A stretch of 64,000 nt of DNA from Streptomyces sp. Ag109_O5-1 (GCF_003814875.1 NZ_RKQF01000001.1:8246001-8310000), one strand, 5' to 3'; numbered from the stretch's first letter, positions 36,923 through 47,478 are shown. Translations and numbers: made by a program. The notes: a model not told the origin generated them from the sequence alone.

Positions 36923-38692
36923 GTGAGCCTTCGGGAGGTTGCAGGCACGCCTGTTCCGGGTGGGGAACGAGAGTTCCTGCATCGAATGGGTGACCTTCTG
37001 TGGTGGTGGTCGTTGGGTGGGGTGACGGATTTCTGCGACACGGGCCCGGGGGGTGTGAAAAGGGTGGGTGGGCTGCGGGAGGTGGCGGCGCCGTTCGTGG
37101 TGCCCGGCCCCTCGGGTGTCACGGTCCGTACCCGGCTCAAGGGCCTGACCGTGGTGGACGAGACGGTGCTGTACCTGGTCGGCGATCTTCTTGGTTCGCT
37201 GGCGTCCCGTGATCTGAGGGCGCGGTGTTCGGCCGGGCTGGAGCACGACAGCGGGCAGTGGGCCGAGCGCAAGCGTGTCCTGACCGCAGAGTCCTCCTCG
37301 CGCTGGGCGGGGTCGGTCACGAAGGCCATCCACGACCAGTGGGCGCTCGCCCGGCGCGGCCAACTCGCGCACGTCCACAGCCTCCAGGCGGGCGTGCGTA
37401 CGATCAGGCACCGGCTGTCCCTGCCCGTCGGTGAGAAGGGCTCCAGACATGCGCCGGGCGGCTATCGCAGCAGGAAGGAGTGGTTCGCCAAGTCCCGCCG
37501 CCTGCGCGTCCTCGAAGACCGGCTGAGGGCGGCGCGGGCCGACTGGCAGGCCGGGGCCGTGCGTGTGGTGCGCGGCGGCAAGCGGCTGCTGAACACCCGA
37601 CACCACCTGGAGGCCGCCCACCTCACCCACGAGCAGTGGCGCGCCCGGTGGCAGGCCGGACGCCGGTTCCTCGAGGCCGACGGCGAGTCCGGCAAACGAT
37701 TTGGTAACGAGACCATCCGCGTCACGCCCGACGGTGAGGTCTCCCTCAAGCTCCCCGCACCACTTGCACACCTGGCGAACGCGCCGCACGGCCGGTACGT
37801 CCTCGCCGCGAAGGCCTCGTTCGCGCACCGGGGCGAGCAGTGGGCCGACCGCGTCACCTCCAACCGGGCCGTCGCCTACCACATCCACGAGGACGCGGAC
37901 CGTGGCCGCTGGTACCTGACCGCATCCTGGACCATCCCACCGACCAGGACGGTGCCGCTGGAGACGGCCCGCGCGAACGGCCTGATCGGCGTGGACACCA
38001 ACGCCGACCACCTCGCCGCCTGGCGCCTCGACCGGCACGGCAACCCCCTCGGCGAACCACTCCGCTTCGGCTACGACCTGACCGGCACCGCTTCGCATCG
38101 TGACGCGCAGGTCAGGCACGCGCTGATCCGTCTGCTGCACTGGGCCAGGCGCCATGGCCTCGCGATCGCGGTCGAGGACCTCGACTTCACCGGCGAGACC
38201 AGCCGTGAGAAGCACGGGGGCCGTAAACGCTTCCGTAAGCTGATCTCGGGCATGCCCGTCTCCCGGCTGCGGGCCCGGCTGGTGAGCATGACCGCCGAAC
38301 TCGGCATCCCCGTCATCGCTGTCGATCCCGCCTACACCAGCCGGTGGGGTGCCCAGCACTGGCAGAAACCCCTCACCGGCAAGACTCGCAAGACCACTCG
38401 CCACGACGCGGCAGCGGTGGCGATCGGAAGACGCGCCCTGGGGCATCCGATCCGGCGTCGGACGGCACCGCCCCGCACCCACCAGAGCGATGGGTGCGGG
38501 CATCGGACCGTCCAGGCCGAACCGGTGGCCCCAGGACGTGAGGGAAACCGCCCCCGCGTCCCCGGACCACGGACACGATCCGTCGGCGCCGGACGCGGAG
38601 CGAACGCGGTCGACCAGAACGCCCAACACCGTCCGGGGCGTTCGGCTGAGCACGAGTCCTGGCAACAGGACTCACTCCCGCTCAGTCTCTAG
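36923..38692 (+). CDS. TnpB-related RuvC-like nuclease (IS200/IS605 accessory type), orphan
   Basis: A frame of up to 589 residues of the 'IS200/IS605 family accessory protein TnpB-related' group. The three RuvC acidic residues are visible: Asp358 in IGVDTNADHL, Glu418 in AVEDLDFTG and Asp495 in RHDAAAVAIG. The Cys4 zinc finger of ordinary TnpB, expected after DPAYTSRWG, is absent. No TnpA transposase gene is nearby. The last 77 codons (from about 38460) are Pro/Arg/Gly-rich and overlap strong RNA hairpins, so they may be guide-RNA sequence read as protein. The start is uncertain: GTG 36923 or ATG 36986. Confidence 0.82.
   Translation: MSLREVAGTPVPGGEREFLHRMGDLLWWWSLGGVTDFCDTGPGGVKRVGGLREVAAPFVVPGPSGVTVRTRLKGLTVVDETVLYLVGDLLGSLASRDLRARCSAGLEHDSGQWAERKRVLTAESSSRWAGSVTKAIHDQWALARRGQLAHVHSLQAGVRTIRHRLSLPVGEKGSRHAPGGYRSRKEWFAKSRRLRVLEDRLRAARADWQAGAVRVVRGGKRLLNTRHHLEAAHLTHEQWRARWQAGRRFLEADGESGKRFGNETIRVTPDGEVSLKLPAPLAHLANAPHGRYVLAAKASFAHRGEQWADRVTSNRAVAYHIHEDADRGRWYLTASWTIPPTRTVPLETARANGLIGVDTNADHLAAWRLDRHGNPLGEPLRFGYDLTGTASHRDAQVRHALIRLLHWARRHGLAIAVEDLDFTGETSREKHGGRKRFRKLISGMPVSRLRARLVSMTAELGIPVIAVDPAYTSRWGAQHWQKPLTGKTRKTTRHDAAAVAIGRRALGHPIRRRTAPPRTHQSDGCGHRTVQAEPVAPGREGNRPRVPGPRTRSVGAGRGANAVDQNAQHRPGRSAEHESWQQDSLPLSL
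38472..38673 (+). ncRNA. Candidate omegaRNA/right-end region of the TnpB-related element
   Basis: Successive strong hairpins overlap the 3' end of the tnpB-like frame: CCCGCACCCA (38472-38481) with TGGGTGCGGG (38491-38500), a CGTCC..GGACG stem around 38508-38537, and GAGTCCTG (38654-38661) with CAGGACTC (38666-38673) closed by a GCAA tetraloop. TnpB guide RNAs characteristically derive from this position. Covariation has not been tested, and the guide boundary cannot be placed. Confidence 0.45.
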
Positions 38693-38718
38693 GAACGGTG
38701 TTGCGGGAGACTGGGGAC

Positions 38719-38952
38719 ATGTGCCGGAGCATCAAGACCCTGCGTCCGCCTCAGCTGGCCGAGGAGGCCACCGAGGAGGAGATCCGTGCTGCCGCGTTGC
38801 AGTACGTACGGAAGGTGTCCGGGTTCCGGGCGCCGGCCGCGCACAACCGGGAGGCGTTCGAGCGGGCGGTGGACGCGGTCGCGGAGGCCACCGCCGAGTT
38901 GTTGGGGAGCCTTGAGGTGCGGGGGCAGGCCGTGCGGGCGACCGCCGACTGA
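38719..38952 (+). CDS. DUF2277 family small protein
   Basis: A 77-residue helical protein beginning MCRSIKTLRPP, the signature of DUF2277, followed by ATEEEIRAAALQYVRKVSGF and a second helix. The Cys near the N-terminus is conserved in the family. Function unknown. It starts 26 bp after the TnpB-related stop codon, with GGGGA upstream; the repositioned start ATG at 38719 replaces a longer frame from 38698. Confidence 0.87.
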   Translation: MCRSIKTLRPPQLAEEATEEEIRAAALQYVRKVSGFRAPAAHNREAFERAVDAVAEATAELLGSLEVRGQAVRATAD

Positions 38953-38953
38953 A

Positions 38954-39568
38954 TCAGGCGGGGCGTCTTCGCACCAGATACCCTGCCCCGGCCCCCGCCC
39001 CGAACAGCGCCACCACCGAGACCGCGGTCGCCATCCATGTCGCGCCCAGCCACTGCGCGCCCAGGTAGCCGAGGGCGACGCTGTAGACCGCCCAGGTCAG
39101 GCCCGCCAGGGCGGACCAGGGGAGGAACTCGCGGACTCGGCGGTGGGTCGCACCGGCCCCGAGGGAGACGATCGAGCGGCCGGCCGGGGCGAAGCGGGCC
39201 AGTACCACCAGCGCGCCGCCACCCCGGGACAGCGCCTCGCCGAGACGTTCCTGCGCGCTGCTCAGCCGCCGGGAGCGGGCGATCGCGCGGTCCAGGCGGG
39301 CACCGCCGCGCCGGGCCAGCCGGTAGGCGACCAGGTCGCCGAGGACCGACGCGGTGGCCGCGCAGAAGATCAGCGCCAGGATGTCGGGTATGTCGGCGTG
39401 CGGGACCTGTCCGGCCGACGCGCCGGAGCCCGCCGCGGCGGCCGTGGCCGCGGTGATGACCAGCACCCCGCTCGGCAGGACCGGCAGGAACACATCAAGC
39501 AGCACGGAGAGGGCGACCATGGCATAGATCCATGGCCCGGCCTCCAGCGACCCCATGCTTTCCCACAC
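38954..39568 (-). CDS. DedA family membrane protein
   Basis: A protein of about 204 residues with four to five membrane segments. DedA motifs are visible: a re-entrant-like VLPSGVLVITAATAAAAG, GDLVAYRLARRGG, and RFAPAGRSIVSLGAG (the F-x-R-x-x-P-x-x-R-type motif). Members translocate undecaprenyl phosphate or other lipids and affect envelope stress resistance. The GTG at 39568 has GGGGGAA five bases upstream; an ATG at 39556 (MGSLEAGPW) is the alternative. Confidence 0.87.
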   Translation of the reverse strand: MWESMGSLEAGPWIYAMVALSVLLDVFLPVLPSGVLVITAATAAAAGSGASAGQVPHADIPDILALIFCAATASVLGDLVAYRLARRGGARLDRAIARSRRLSSAQERLGEALSRGGGALVVLARFAPAGRSIVSLGAGATHRRVREFLPWSALAGLTWAVYSVALGYLGAQWLGATWMATAVSVVALFGAGAGAGYLVRRRPA

Positions 39569-39674
39569 GACGGTTCCCCCGTGATTGTCCTGTTGCGCCC
39601 CCCGGCGACAGCCATACAGCGTACGCCGGGGTGTGACAGGAGTTTCACGGGGGGCTTGTGCGGTTGGCAAAGCG

Positions 39675-41672
39675 TTATACGGCCACCGGCGTGTTCCCCA
39701 CGGCCTGCACCGGCCCACCAGCCCCGTCAGACCCGGCCGACCCGTCAGACCCGCCAGTTGTGGTCGACCCGCCAGCCGCGGCCGGCCCGGCCGCCTCCGC
39801 GGGGGCCTCCCGTGCCGTCACCTCCGCCGCGGCCGTCCGGAGCACCGCCCGTGCGACCGCGTCGGCGTCCGACAGCGTCACCGAGTCCACGCCCGGCCGG
39901 GCCCCCGCCGCGGTCACCCAGTGCACGCCCTCCGTGGGCACCCCGAAGGCGAACCGCCTGGTGTGCGACCGGCCTTGGCGGTCGATCAGCCGGTACGGGC
40001 GCGGTGTCACGTCCAGTCCGCCGGTCGCGTGGCCGTCCGCCGTATGGGGGCGGCACGCGCCCTCGCGCAGCAGCCCGGCCAGCAGGTCGTCGGCGGTGCG
40101 GCGCAGATCGGGTTCCGGGAGGCGCGCCTCTATCAGGGTGGACACCCGGACCGCCGAGCCGGGGACCTCCGGGGAGCGCGCCACCCAGGCGCCGTCCTCC
40201 CGGCCCACCTCCAGCCCCGGCCCGAGCACCTCCACCACGCCCGCCTCAAGCAGCGCGGTCAGCTCCTCGACACGGCGGCGGGGCGGGCCGATGGACAGGA
40301 ACGCGTTGAGCGGGGTGTACCAGCCGTCCAGGTGGGTGCCCCGGGAGGCGCCGGCCAGTCCGCCGTGGTCGACGATCAGCCGTATCTCGTTGCGCAGGTC
40401 GCGCAGCACGTCCAGGGCCGCCTTGAGCGGGCCGCGCACATTGCCGAGGGCGGCCTGTGCCGCGTCCGCGCGCAGATACCCGAGGAGCCAGGCCCGCCAT
40501 GCCGCGCGGTCGGTGAACCTCCGCTCCCGGTACGGGTGCTGGAGGCGGTCCCAGCACCAGCGGTCCGCCTTTGGGACACCGGATCCGTCGAGCACGGCCG
40601 CCTCCGCGCGCCGTCCGTCGGCCGCGAGGAAGCGCCCGGTGATCTCGGGGTCGCCGGTCAGGGCCGTGTAGTACACGGTCTCCACCTCCTTCGCGACCAG
40701 CGGCCAGATCTCCGTGAGGAAGTCGGGCGCCTCGCCGGAGTCCGCGCGTGCGCGGAAGCCCGCGATCACCTCGGGGGTGAGCAGGAGGGGGGTGTGACGG
40801 CCGTACGGGCCCTTGGCGTTGTCGCCGCGCGCCTGGTACGGGACGCCTCGCCGGGAGCCGGCGTACAGGCGGGGCTCGCGGCCCGAGGGCGTGTAGTGCA
40901 GGGCGCCGGCGGCTGTGCGGGTGAAACGGCCGCCCCTGCCGGTGGTCAGCAGGGCGAGGTGGTCGAAGAAGTTGAGGCCCAGGCCGCGCAGCAGCACCGG
41001 TTCGCCGGATGCGAGCGGGGTGAGGTCGACGTCGGCCGGGTTGGCGGGCGGTATGTGCCGCAGGCCGTGCCGGGCGGCGTGGGCGCGGTGCCGGCGGTCC
41101 TCGGGGGACGCGGTCGCCGGGAGGTGGCCCTGGGCCAGCACCACCGCCGCCAGGCCGGGCAGGGTGCGGCCGTCGTCGAGGGTGATCGTCTGCCGTCCGC
41201 CGGGGCCGTCGGCGAGCCCCACGGCGCGGGCGTGGTGCGTCTCGATGCGCACCGCCTCCGGCGCCCGCGCGACCGTCCTCGCGAACACCCACTCCAGGTA
41301 ACGGCCGTAGTGGGCGCGGGTCGGGTAGTCGTCCGGGCCCAGCTCACCGGCCGCCCATTCGTGCAGGCTGGGGCCGGACCGGACCGGGCCCGCGCAGTCC
41401 ACGCTGTCGTCGGTGAACAGGGTGACCTGGCTCGCCACGGTGTTCATCAGCAGCTCGGCCGACTGCGTCGTACGCCAGACCCGGCCCGGCCCGGGCGGCG
41501 CCGGGTCGATCACATGGACCATGAGGTGCCGCCCCGGGGGCAGCAGTTCGGGCGCGGAGGCGCAGAGGCGTTCCAGGACGCTGGTGCCGCGCGGGCCGGC
41601 GCCGACCAGGGCGACGGGCACAGGGGCGACGGGGACCGGGGCGGATTCCTGGGGCGAGGGGGACAAAGACAT
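39675..41672 (-). CDS. FAD/NAD(P)-binding protein (NAD_binding_9 family)
   Basis: A 665-residue flavoprotein-like enzyme. The N-terminal dinucleotide-binding motif is VALVGAGPRGTSVLERL, followed by a RVWRTTQSAELLMNTVASQV segment characteristic of this family and a second nucleotide region (LRGLGLNFFDHLALLTTGRGG). The C-terminal 60 residues are Gly/Ser/Ala-rich and probably disordered. Homologues occur as stand-alone genes and in natural-product clusters; the reaction is unknown. ATG at 41670-41672 behind CGGGAG. Confidence 0.83.
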   Translation of the reverse strand: MSLSPSPQESAPVPVAPVPVALVGAGPRGTSVLERLCASAPELLPPGRHLMVHVIDPAPPGPGRVWRTTQSAELLMNTVASQVTLFTDDSVDCAGPVRSGPSLHEWAAGELGPDDYPTRAHYGRYLEWVFARTVARAPEAVRIETHHARAVGLADGPGGRQTITLDDGRTLPGLAAVVLAQGHLPATASPEDRRHRAHAARHGLRHIPPANPADVDLTPLASGEPVLLRGLGLNFFDHLALLTTGRGGRFTRTAAGALHYTPSGREPRLYAGSRRGVPYQARGDNAKGPYGRHTPLLLTPEVIAGFRARADSGEAPDFLTEIWPLVAKEVETVYYTALTGDPEITGRFLAADGRRAEAAVLDGSGVPKADRWCWDRLQHPYRERRFTDRAAWRAWLLGYLRADAAQAALGNVRGPLKAALDVLRDLRNEIRLIVDHGGLAGASRGTHLDGWYTPLNAFLSIGPPRRRVEELTALLEAGVVEVLGPGLEVGREDGAWVARSPEVPGSAVRVSTLIEARLPEPDLRRTADDLLAGLLREGACRPHTADGHATGGLDVTPRPYRLIDRQGRSHTRRFAFGVPTEGVHWVTAAGARPGVDSVTLSDADAVARAVLRTAAAEVTAREAPAEAAGPAAAGGSTTTGGSDGSAGSDGAGGPVQAVGNTPVAV

Positions 41673-41802
41673 GACTCCCGGGCGTGTGGGGGCGCAGGGC
41701 AGGAAGAGCCGCCCGCAGGAGATAGGGAAGCGGACGGTCCGCCTCATCATGCCGTTGCGGTTAACAGAAGCCAACGCGCGCCCCACGCACCTCGGTTGTC
41801 CC

Positions 41803-43428
<1,626 letters not shown>

Positions 43429-43492
43429 AGTCCCCTCCTCCGTCGCCCCGTACGGTACGGAACGACGGAGGTCGGCGGGGAGGTTCCGGTGC

Positions 43493-44146
43493 TCAGCAGT
43501 TGGCGAGGTAGCCGGTGAGCGCGCTCTTCTCGGCGGAGTCCACCGAGAGGTTGTAGTAGTACTTCACCTGGACCCAGGCGCGGACGTAGGTGCAGTAGTA
43601 CGAGGAGAGCGGGGGCATCCACTCGGCCGGGTCCTTGTCGCCCTTGGACTGGTTCACGTTGTCGGTGACGGCGAGGAGCTGCGGGCGGGTGATGTCGTTG
43701 GCGAACGCCTGGCGCTGTGCGGTGGTCCAGGCGCTGGCGCCGGAGTCCCAGGCCTCGGCGAGCGGGACCAGGTGGTCGATGTCGACGTCGGAGGCGGCGG
43801 TCCAGGTGGCGCCGTCGTAGACGGAGTACCAGCTGCCGCTGGTGGCGGTGCAGGAGGAGTTGGTGACGACGTTCGTACCGTCCCGCTTGAGGATGTACTC
43901 ACGGGTGTTGCAGGTGCCGCTGATGGTGATCCAGGTCGGGAACAGGTCCCGGTCGTAGCCCGTGCGGTTCTCGGTCGCCACGGTGAGCGAGGCGAGGTAG
44001 GTGCGGGCGGTGGACGCGCTGACCGGCGTGGGGAGGGCGGCGGAGGCGCTCGGGGAGTTGAAGAGAGCGGCGGAGGCTATGAGTCCGGTAAGAGCCGCGA
44101 GTATGCTGAGTCGTCGACGCGCGTAGAACGTTGAGCTGCGAGCCAT
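43493..44146 (-). CDS. Secreted HNH endonuclease family protein (DUF1524/GmrSD-like)
   Basis: A 217-residue protein with a clear Sec signal peptide (ARSSTFYARRRLSILAAL, cleavage near SASA-ALP at about residue 37). The catalytic HNH core is VDIDHLVPLAEAWDSGA with downstream Asn/Asp in TDNVNQSKGDKDP. Two Cys pairs probably form disulfides outside the cell. Such nucleases are widespread in Streptomyces and may degrade extracellular DNA. ATG at 44144-44146 behind GGGAG. Confidence 0.9.
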   Translation of the reverse strand: MARSSTFYARRRLSILAALTGLIASAALFNSPSASAALPTPVSASTARTYLASLTVATENRTGYDRDLFPTWITISGTCNTREYILKRDGTNVVTNSSCTATSGSWYSVYDGATWTAASDVDIDHLVPLAEAWDSGASAWTTAQRQAFANDITRPQLLAVTDNVNQSKGDKDPAEWMPPLSSYYCTYVRAWVQVKYYYNLSVDSAEKSALTGYLANC

Positions 44147-44332
44147 GCGAACTCCCTGGTGGGGGTGGGGTGTTGGAGCGCGAGCTAGGGAATGCTCGCG
44201 TCGCCGTGTTGCCGTGGGGTGAGCTTTCGGTAAGAAACTAATGACGCGTTCATGACATGACAAGCTGTGCGACGTGACTCACAGGTGGGACGTCCGGCCT
44301 TGGGGTCGATGGAAGGGTCACGTACTGTGGAG

Positions 44333-44445
44333 GGCGTTGAAGGGGAGTAGCTCTTCGCCGGACCGTCGACATACTGCTCAGCTCGTCTGAGCCGGCGCCC
44401 GGAGGCGTACCTCGATCGAGAGGCCGCCAGCGAGACCTTCGGCAA
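44333..44445 (+). ncRNA. yybP-ykoY (manganese) riboswitch candidate
   Basis: The region starts GTTGAAGGGGAGTAGC and ends GCGAGACCTTCGGC, the two conserved strands of the yybP-ykoY class (GGGGAGUAG near the 5' end; GAGACCUU-x-GC near the 3' end). GAAGG (44338-44342) and CCTTC can form P1, and GGCTCA-type internal stems lie between. It lies about 115 nt before a GDT1/TMEM165 family gene, a manganese exporter type known to be controlled by this riboswitch. Confidence 0.72.
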
Positions 44446-44559
44446 GCAGTGCACGCCCATGCCGTACGGCGCGGGTGCCTTTGTGTGCTGCCGTGCCGAG
44501 GCGTCCGCGTTGTGAGGAACAGCACTCTCGGTGGGGCGGCCCCGACCGATTGAGGACCC

Positions 44560-45141
44560 TTGATCAGCATCACCGTGACGGCGCTCGTCTTCGGCGTCAT
44601 CTTCCTCGCCGAACTGCCCGACAAGACCGCGCTCGCCGGCCTCGTCCTGGGCACGCGCTACCGGGCGTCGTACGTCTTCGCCGGTGTCGCCGCGGCCTTC
44701 CTCCTGCACGTCGTGCTCGCCGTCGCGGCCGGCAGCGTACTGACCCTGCTTCCGCAGCAGATCGTGCACGCGATCACCGGCGTGCTGTTCCTCGGCGGCG
44801 CGGCCGTGCTCCTGATGAAGAAGGGCGAGGAAGAGGAGGAGATCCGCAAGCCGGCCGACCAGTCCTTCTGGAAGGTCGCCGGGACCGGCTTCATGCTCAT
44901 CCTGGTCGCGGAGTTCGGTGACCTCACGCAGATCATGACGGCCAACCTCGCGGCCCGCTACGACGACCCGCTCTCCGTCGGTCTGGGTGCGGTGCTGGGG
45001 CTGTGGGCGGTGGCCGGACTGGGCATCGTCGGCGGAAAGGCGCTGATGAAGAAGGTGCCGCTGCACCTGATCACGCAGGTCGCCGCCGTGCTGATGCTGG
45101 GGCTGGGCGTGTGGAGCCTGTGGGAGGCGATCGCGGGCTGA
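44560..45141 (+). CDS. GDT1/TMEM165 family divalent cation (Mn2+) transporter
   Basis: A 193-residue membrane protein with six spans arranged as two inverted halves. Each half carries the family motif E-x-x-D-(K/L)-T: AELPDKTALAGLVLG near the N-terminus and AEFGDLTQIMTANLA in the second half. Known members export Mn2+ or exchange Ca2+/Mn2+ with protons. A basic and acidic loop (MKKGEEEEEIRK) joins the halves. TTG start at 44560 behind TGAGGA. The upstream riboswitch candidate implies expression in response to manganese. Confidence 0.9.
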   Translation: MISITVTALVFGVIFLAELPDKTALAGLVLGTRYRASYVFAGVAAAFLLHVVLAVAAGSVLTLLPQQIVHAITGVLFLGGAAVLLMKKGEEEEEIRKPADQSFWKVAGTGFMLILVAEFGDLTQIMTANLAARYDDPLSVGLGAVLGLWAVAGLGIVGGKALMKKVPLHLITQVAAVLMLGLGVWSLWEAIAG

Positions 45142-45297
45142 GCCGCCCGGGCGAGCTGAAGACTCGGTGAACGGTCGGCGAAGGCGGTGGCGGGATGGCC
45201 ACTCTGTTTTGTACCGTGGAGAAACAAAGTGGCTCCCGCCCGTTTTCCCTGACCGGCGGGCGGGGCCGCCTTGTTCTCTCGTACTAGGAGCTGCCCG

Positions 45298-45954
45298 ATG
45301 ACGGCCACTGTCCTCACCGCCCGCGCCCTGCTGCTCGACATGGACGGCACCCTCGTCAACTCCGACGCCGTCGTGGAGCGCATCTGGCGGCGCTGGTCCG
45401 ACCGGCACGGTCTGGACGGCGACGAGGTCATGAAGGTCGTCCACGGGCGACAGGGCCACGCGTCCATGGCGGTACTGCTGCCGGACCGGCCCGTGAAGCA
45501 GAACCTCGCGGACAACGAGCGGATGCTCGCCGAGGAGACCGCCGACACCGACGGCGTGGTGGAGATCCCGGGCGCCGCGGCCTTCCTCGCCTCGCTGGAC
45601 GGGTTGCCGCACGCGCTGGTGACCTCGGCGGACGTGGCGCTGTCGACGGTACGGATGGCCGCGGCCGGGCTCCCGCTGCCGGCGGTGCGGATCACGGCGG
45701 AGTCGGTGGGCGCGAGCAAGCCCGACCCGGAGGGCTTCCTGAAGGGGGCGGCGGAGCTGGGCGTCGCCCCGGCGGACTGCGTGGTCTTCGAGGACTCCGG
45801 CGCGGGGATCGCTGCGGGGCGTGCGGCGGGGATGCGCGTGGTGGGAGTCGGGCCGCGGGCAGCCGTACACGACCCGGACGCGGTGGTACGCGACCTGACC
45901 GAGGTGCGGGTGGAGAGCGTGGCGGGCGGCTTGCTCCGGGTGCACGTCGGCTGA
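45298..45954 (+). CDS. HAD family sugar-phosphatase-like hydrolase
   Basis: A 218-residue beta-phosphoglucomutase-like HAD protein: motif I LLLDMDGTLVNSD, motif II VTSADVALS, motif III GASKPDPEGF, motif IV VVFEDSGAGIAAG. Close relatives are low-molecular-weight sugar phosphatases (YfbT-like) acting on hexose or pentose phosphates. ATG at 45298 with AGGAG eight nt upstream. Confidence 0.9.
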   Translation: MTATVLTARALLLDMDGTLVNSDAVVERIWRRWSDRHGLDGDEVMKVVHGRQGHASMAVLLPDRPVKQNLADNERMLAEETADTDGVVEIPGAAAFLASLDGLPHALVTSADVALSTVRMAAAGLPLPAVRITAESVGASKPDPEGFLKGAAELGVAPADCVVFEDSGAGIAAGRAAGMRVVGVGPRAAVHDPDAVVRDLTEVRVESVAGGLLRVHVG

Positions 45955-45974
45955 GGCCGGGCGCAGCTGAGTGA

Positions 45975-46056
45975 GCCCCGTAAGGGGCGCTGGGGGTACC
46001 CCCCGGCCGAAGGCTGGGGGAGGAACTGCGCGACCGGCCCCCACGGACCCGCAGCC
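45975..46056. repeat. Dispersed repeat, copy F
   Basis: Reads GCCCCGTAAGGGGCGCTGGG, the CCCCCGGCCGAAGGCTGGGGG hairpin segment, GAGGAACTGCGCGACCGGCC and CCCACGGACCCGCAGCCA. It is the reverse orientation of copies A and C. It lies in the 250-bp gap between the HAD and DUF2330 genes, which holds no gene. Confidence 0.78.
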
Positions 46057-46204
46057 ACACGACGTACCACCGTTCGAACCAACCGACCGCCCCGTCCGTA
46101 CCGTCGGTCGACAGACGGTAGCTGTCCGGAACGGCGCCAGGCATCACGCCCTCCGCTATACCGTCTGGAGTCCTGATCGGCGGTAGGGCGGAGGGCATCG
46201 GTTC

Positions 46205-47386
46205 ATGATCGGTCAGCGGCACACCGGCCGACACGCGCGTTTGGTCGCGTTCCTCCTGATATTCGCCGGCATCCAGCTCGGCCGGCTCGCCGCCCCCTCG
46301 TCCGCCTTCGCCGCCGGCGCCCTCGTCCCCGACGCCCGGCAGCAGCTCGCCGTGGGCAGGGAGGAGTCGGTCGTCCGCTGGGACGGCACACGCGAACAGA
46401 TCGTGATGCGCCTGACGGTCACCGGCGACGCCGACCGCGCCGCCTGGATCATGCCCGTCCCGCACCGCGCCACCGTGGCCCTCGCCGACCCGGCCCTCTT
46501 CGACCAGCTGCACACCCTCACCACCCCGGTGAACCGCACCCGCTACCACTTCTGGCCGCAGGACGGCGACTGGCCGCTCACCACCGGCAGCAGCACACCC
46601 CCCGGCCCGCCCGGCGGCGCAGCCGCCCACGCCCACGCCCACGCCCCCGGCGTCGGCGTGGTGGACCGTCAGCGGCTCGGCCCGTTCGACGTGGCCCAGC
46701 TGACCGCCACCGACCCCGGCGCCCTGGACGGCTGGCTGCGCGGCAACGGCTTCCCGTTCCCGGCCCGCCTGAACACCGCGCTCCATCCGTACGTCCAGCA
46801 CCGCTGGGAGTACGTCGCGGTCCGGCTCGCCCCCGAGGCCGTGGACACCGCCCTGAACGGCGCCCTCGACCCGCTCCACCTCGCCTTCGCCAGCGACCGG
46901 CCGGTCTACCCGATGCGACTGGCCGGGCTCGCGGCCACCCCGCAGTCACTGGGCCTGTACGTCCTCGCCGCCCACCGCATGGAGCCGAGCGCGGCGATCG
47001 GGGGCGAGCGCCCCAGGATCGTCTACGCCGGCCGTCTCAGCAGTCCGGCCGGCGCGCTGCGCGGCCTCGCGGCCGGCACCCCGTACCTGACGGCGATCGC
47101 CCAGGAGTTCCCGTACCCGTCCCGGATCTCCGACGACCACGTGCTGCGCCGGGCGTCCTCCGACACCGCGTTCCAGCAGGTCGTCTACACGGACCGGCTG
47201 CGCAAGGTGGCCGGGATCCCGGCCTGGCTGGCGTCGGTGGGCACCGGGCTGCTGCTGGTCGTCACCGCGGGGACCCTGGTCACCGTACGACGGTCCCGCC
47301 GCCCGGCCGTCCCGCCGCCGCCGGTACAGCCCCCGCCGCCCGTGCAGTCGCCGCCCCCGGTACAGCCCCCTGCGCCGATCGGCTGA
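46205..47386 (+). CDS. DUF2330 secreted/membrane protein
   Basis: A 393-residue protein with a signal peptide (cleavage near SAFA-AGA, about residue 36), an extracellular DUF2330 domain (GREESVVRWDGTREQIVMRL, WIMPVPHRATVAL) of about 280 residues, a C-terminal membrane helix (about residues 340-358) and a Pro-rich cytoplasmic tail (PPPVQPPPPVQSPPPVQ). Function unknown. Start at 46205, although no strong ribosome site is seen. Confidence 0.85.
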   Translation: MIGQRHTGRHARLVAFLLIFAGIQLGRLAAPSSAFAAGALVPDARQQLAVGREESVVRWDGTREQIVMRLTVTGDADRAAWIMPVPHRATVALADPALFDQLHTLTTPVNRTRYHFWPQDGDWPLTTGSSTPPGPPGGAAAHAHAHAPGVGVVDRQRLGPFDVAQLTATDPGALDGWLRGNGFPFPARLNTALHPYVQHRWEYVAVRLAPEAVDTALNGALDPLHLAFASDRPVYPMRLAGLAATPQSLGLYVLAAHRMEPSAAIGGERPRIVYAGRLSSPAGALRGLAAGTPYLTAIAQEFPYPSRISDDHVLRRASSDTAFQQVVYTDRLRKVAGIPAWLASVGTGLLLVVTAGTLVTVRRSRRPAVPPPPVQPPPPVQSPPPVQPPAPIG

Positions 47387-47442
47387 GTTCCGCCCGGAAC
47401 CGGGGCGGGAGATCCCCCGGGCGCCCGCCGCCTCAGTAGTGC

Positions 47443-47478
47443 TATCCAGGTAGCTGTGAGTGGACAGCTACCTGGATA
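47443..47478. promoter_or_regulatory. Perfect 15-bp inverted repeat before the O-methyltransferase gene
   Basis: TATCCAGGTAGCTGT (47443-47457) and ACAGCTACCTGGATA (47464-47478) are exact reverse complements separated by GAGTGG. The repeat ends 19 bp before the start codon. Both a repressor operator and an attenuating RNA hairpin are possible. It is A/T-richer than the surroundings, which favours an operator. Confidence 0.65.

Noticed and set aside
35840..38665. 941-codon minus-strand frame across the PanE-like and TnpB-related genes
   Set aside because: It runs in a different frame from the PanE-like gene and opposite to the RuvC motifs, so it is a frame artefact.
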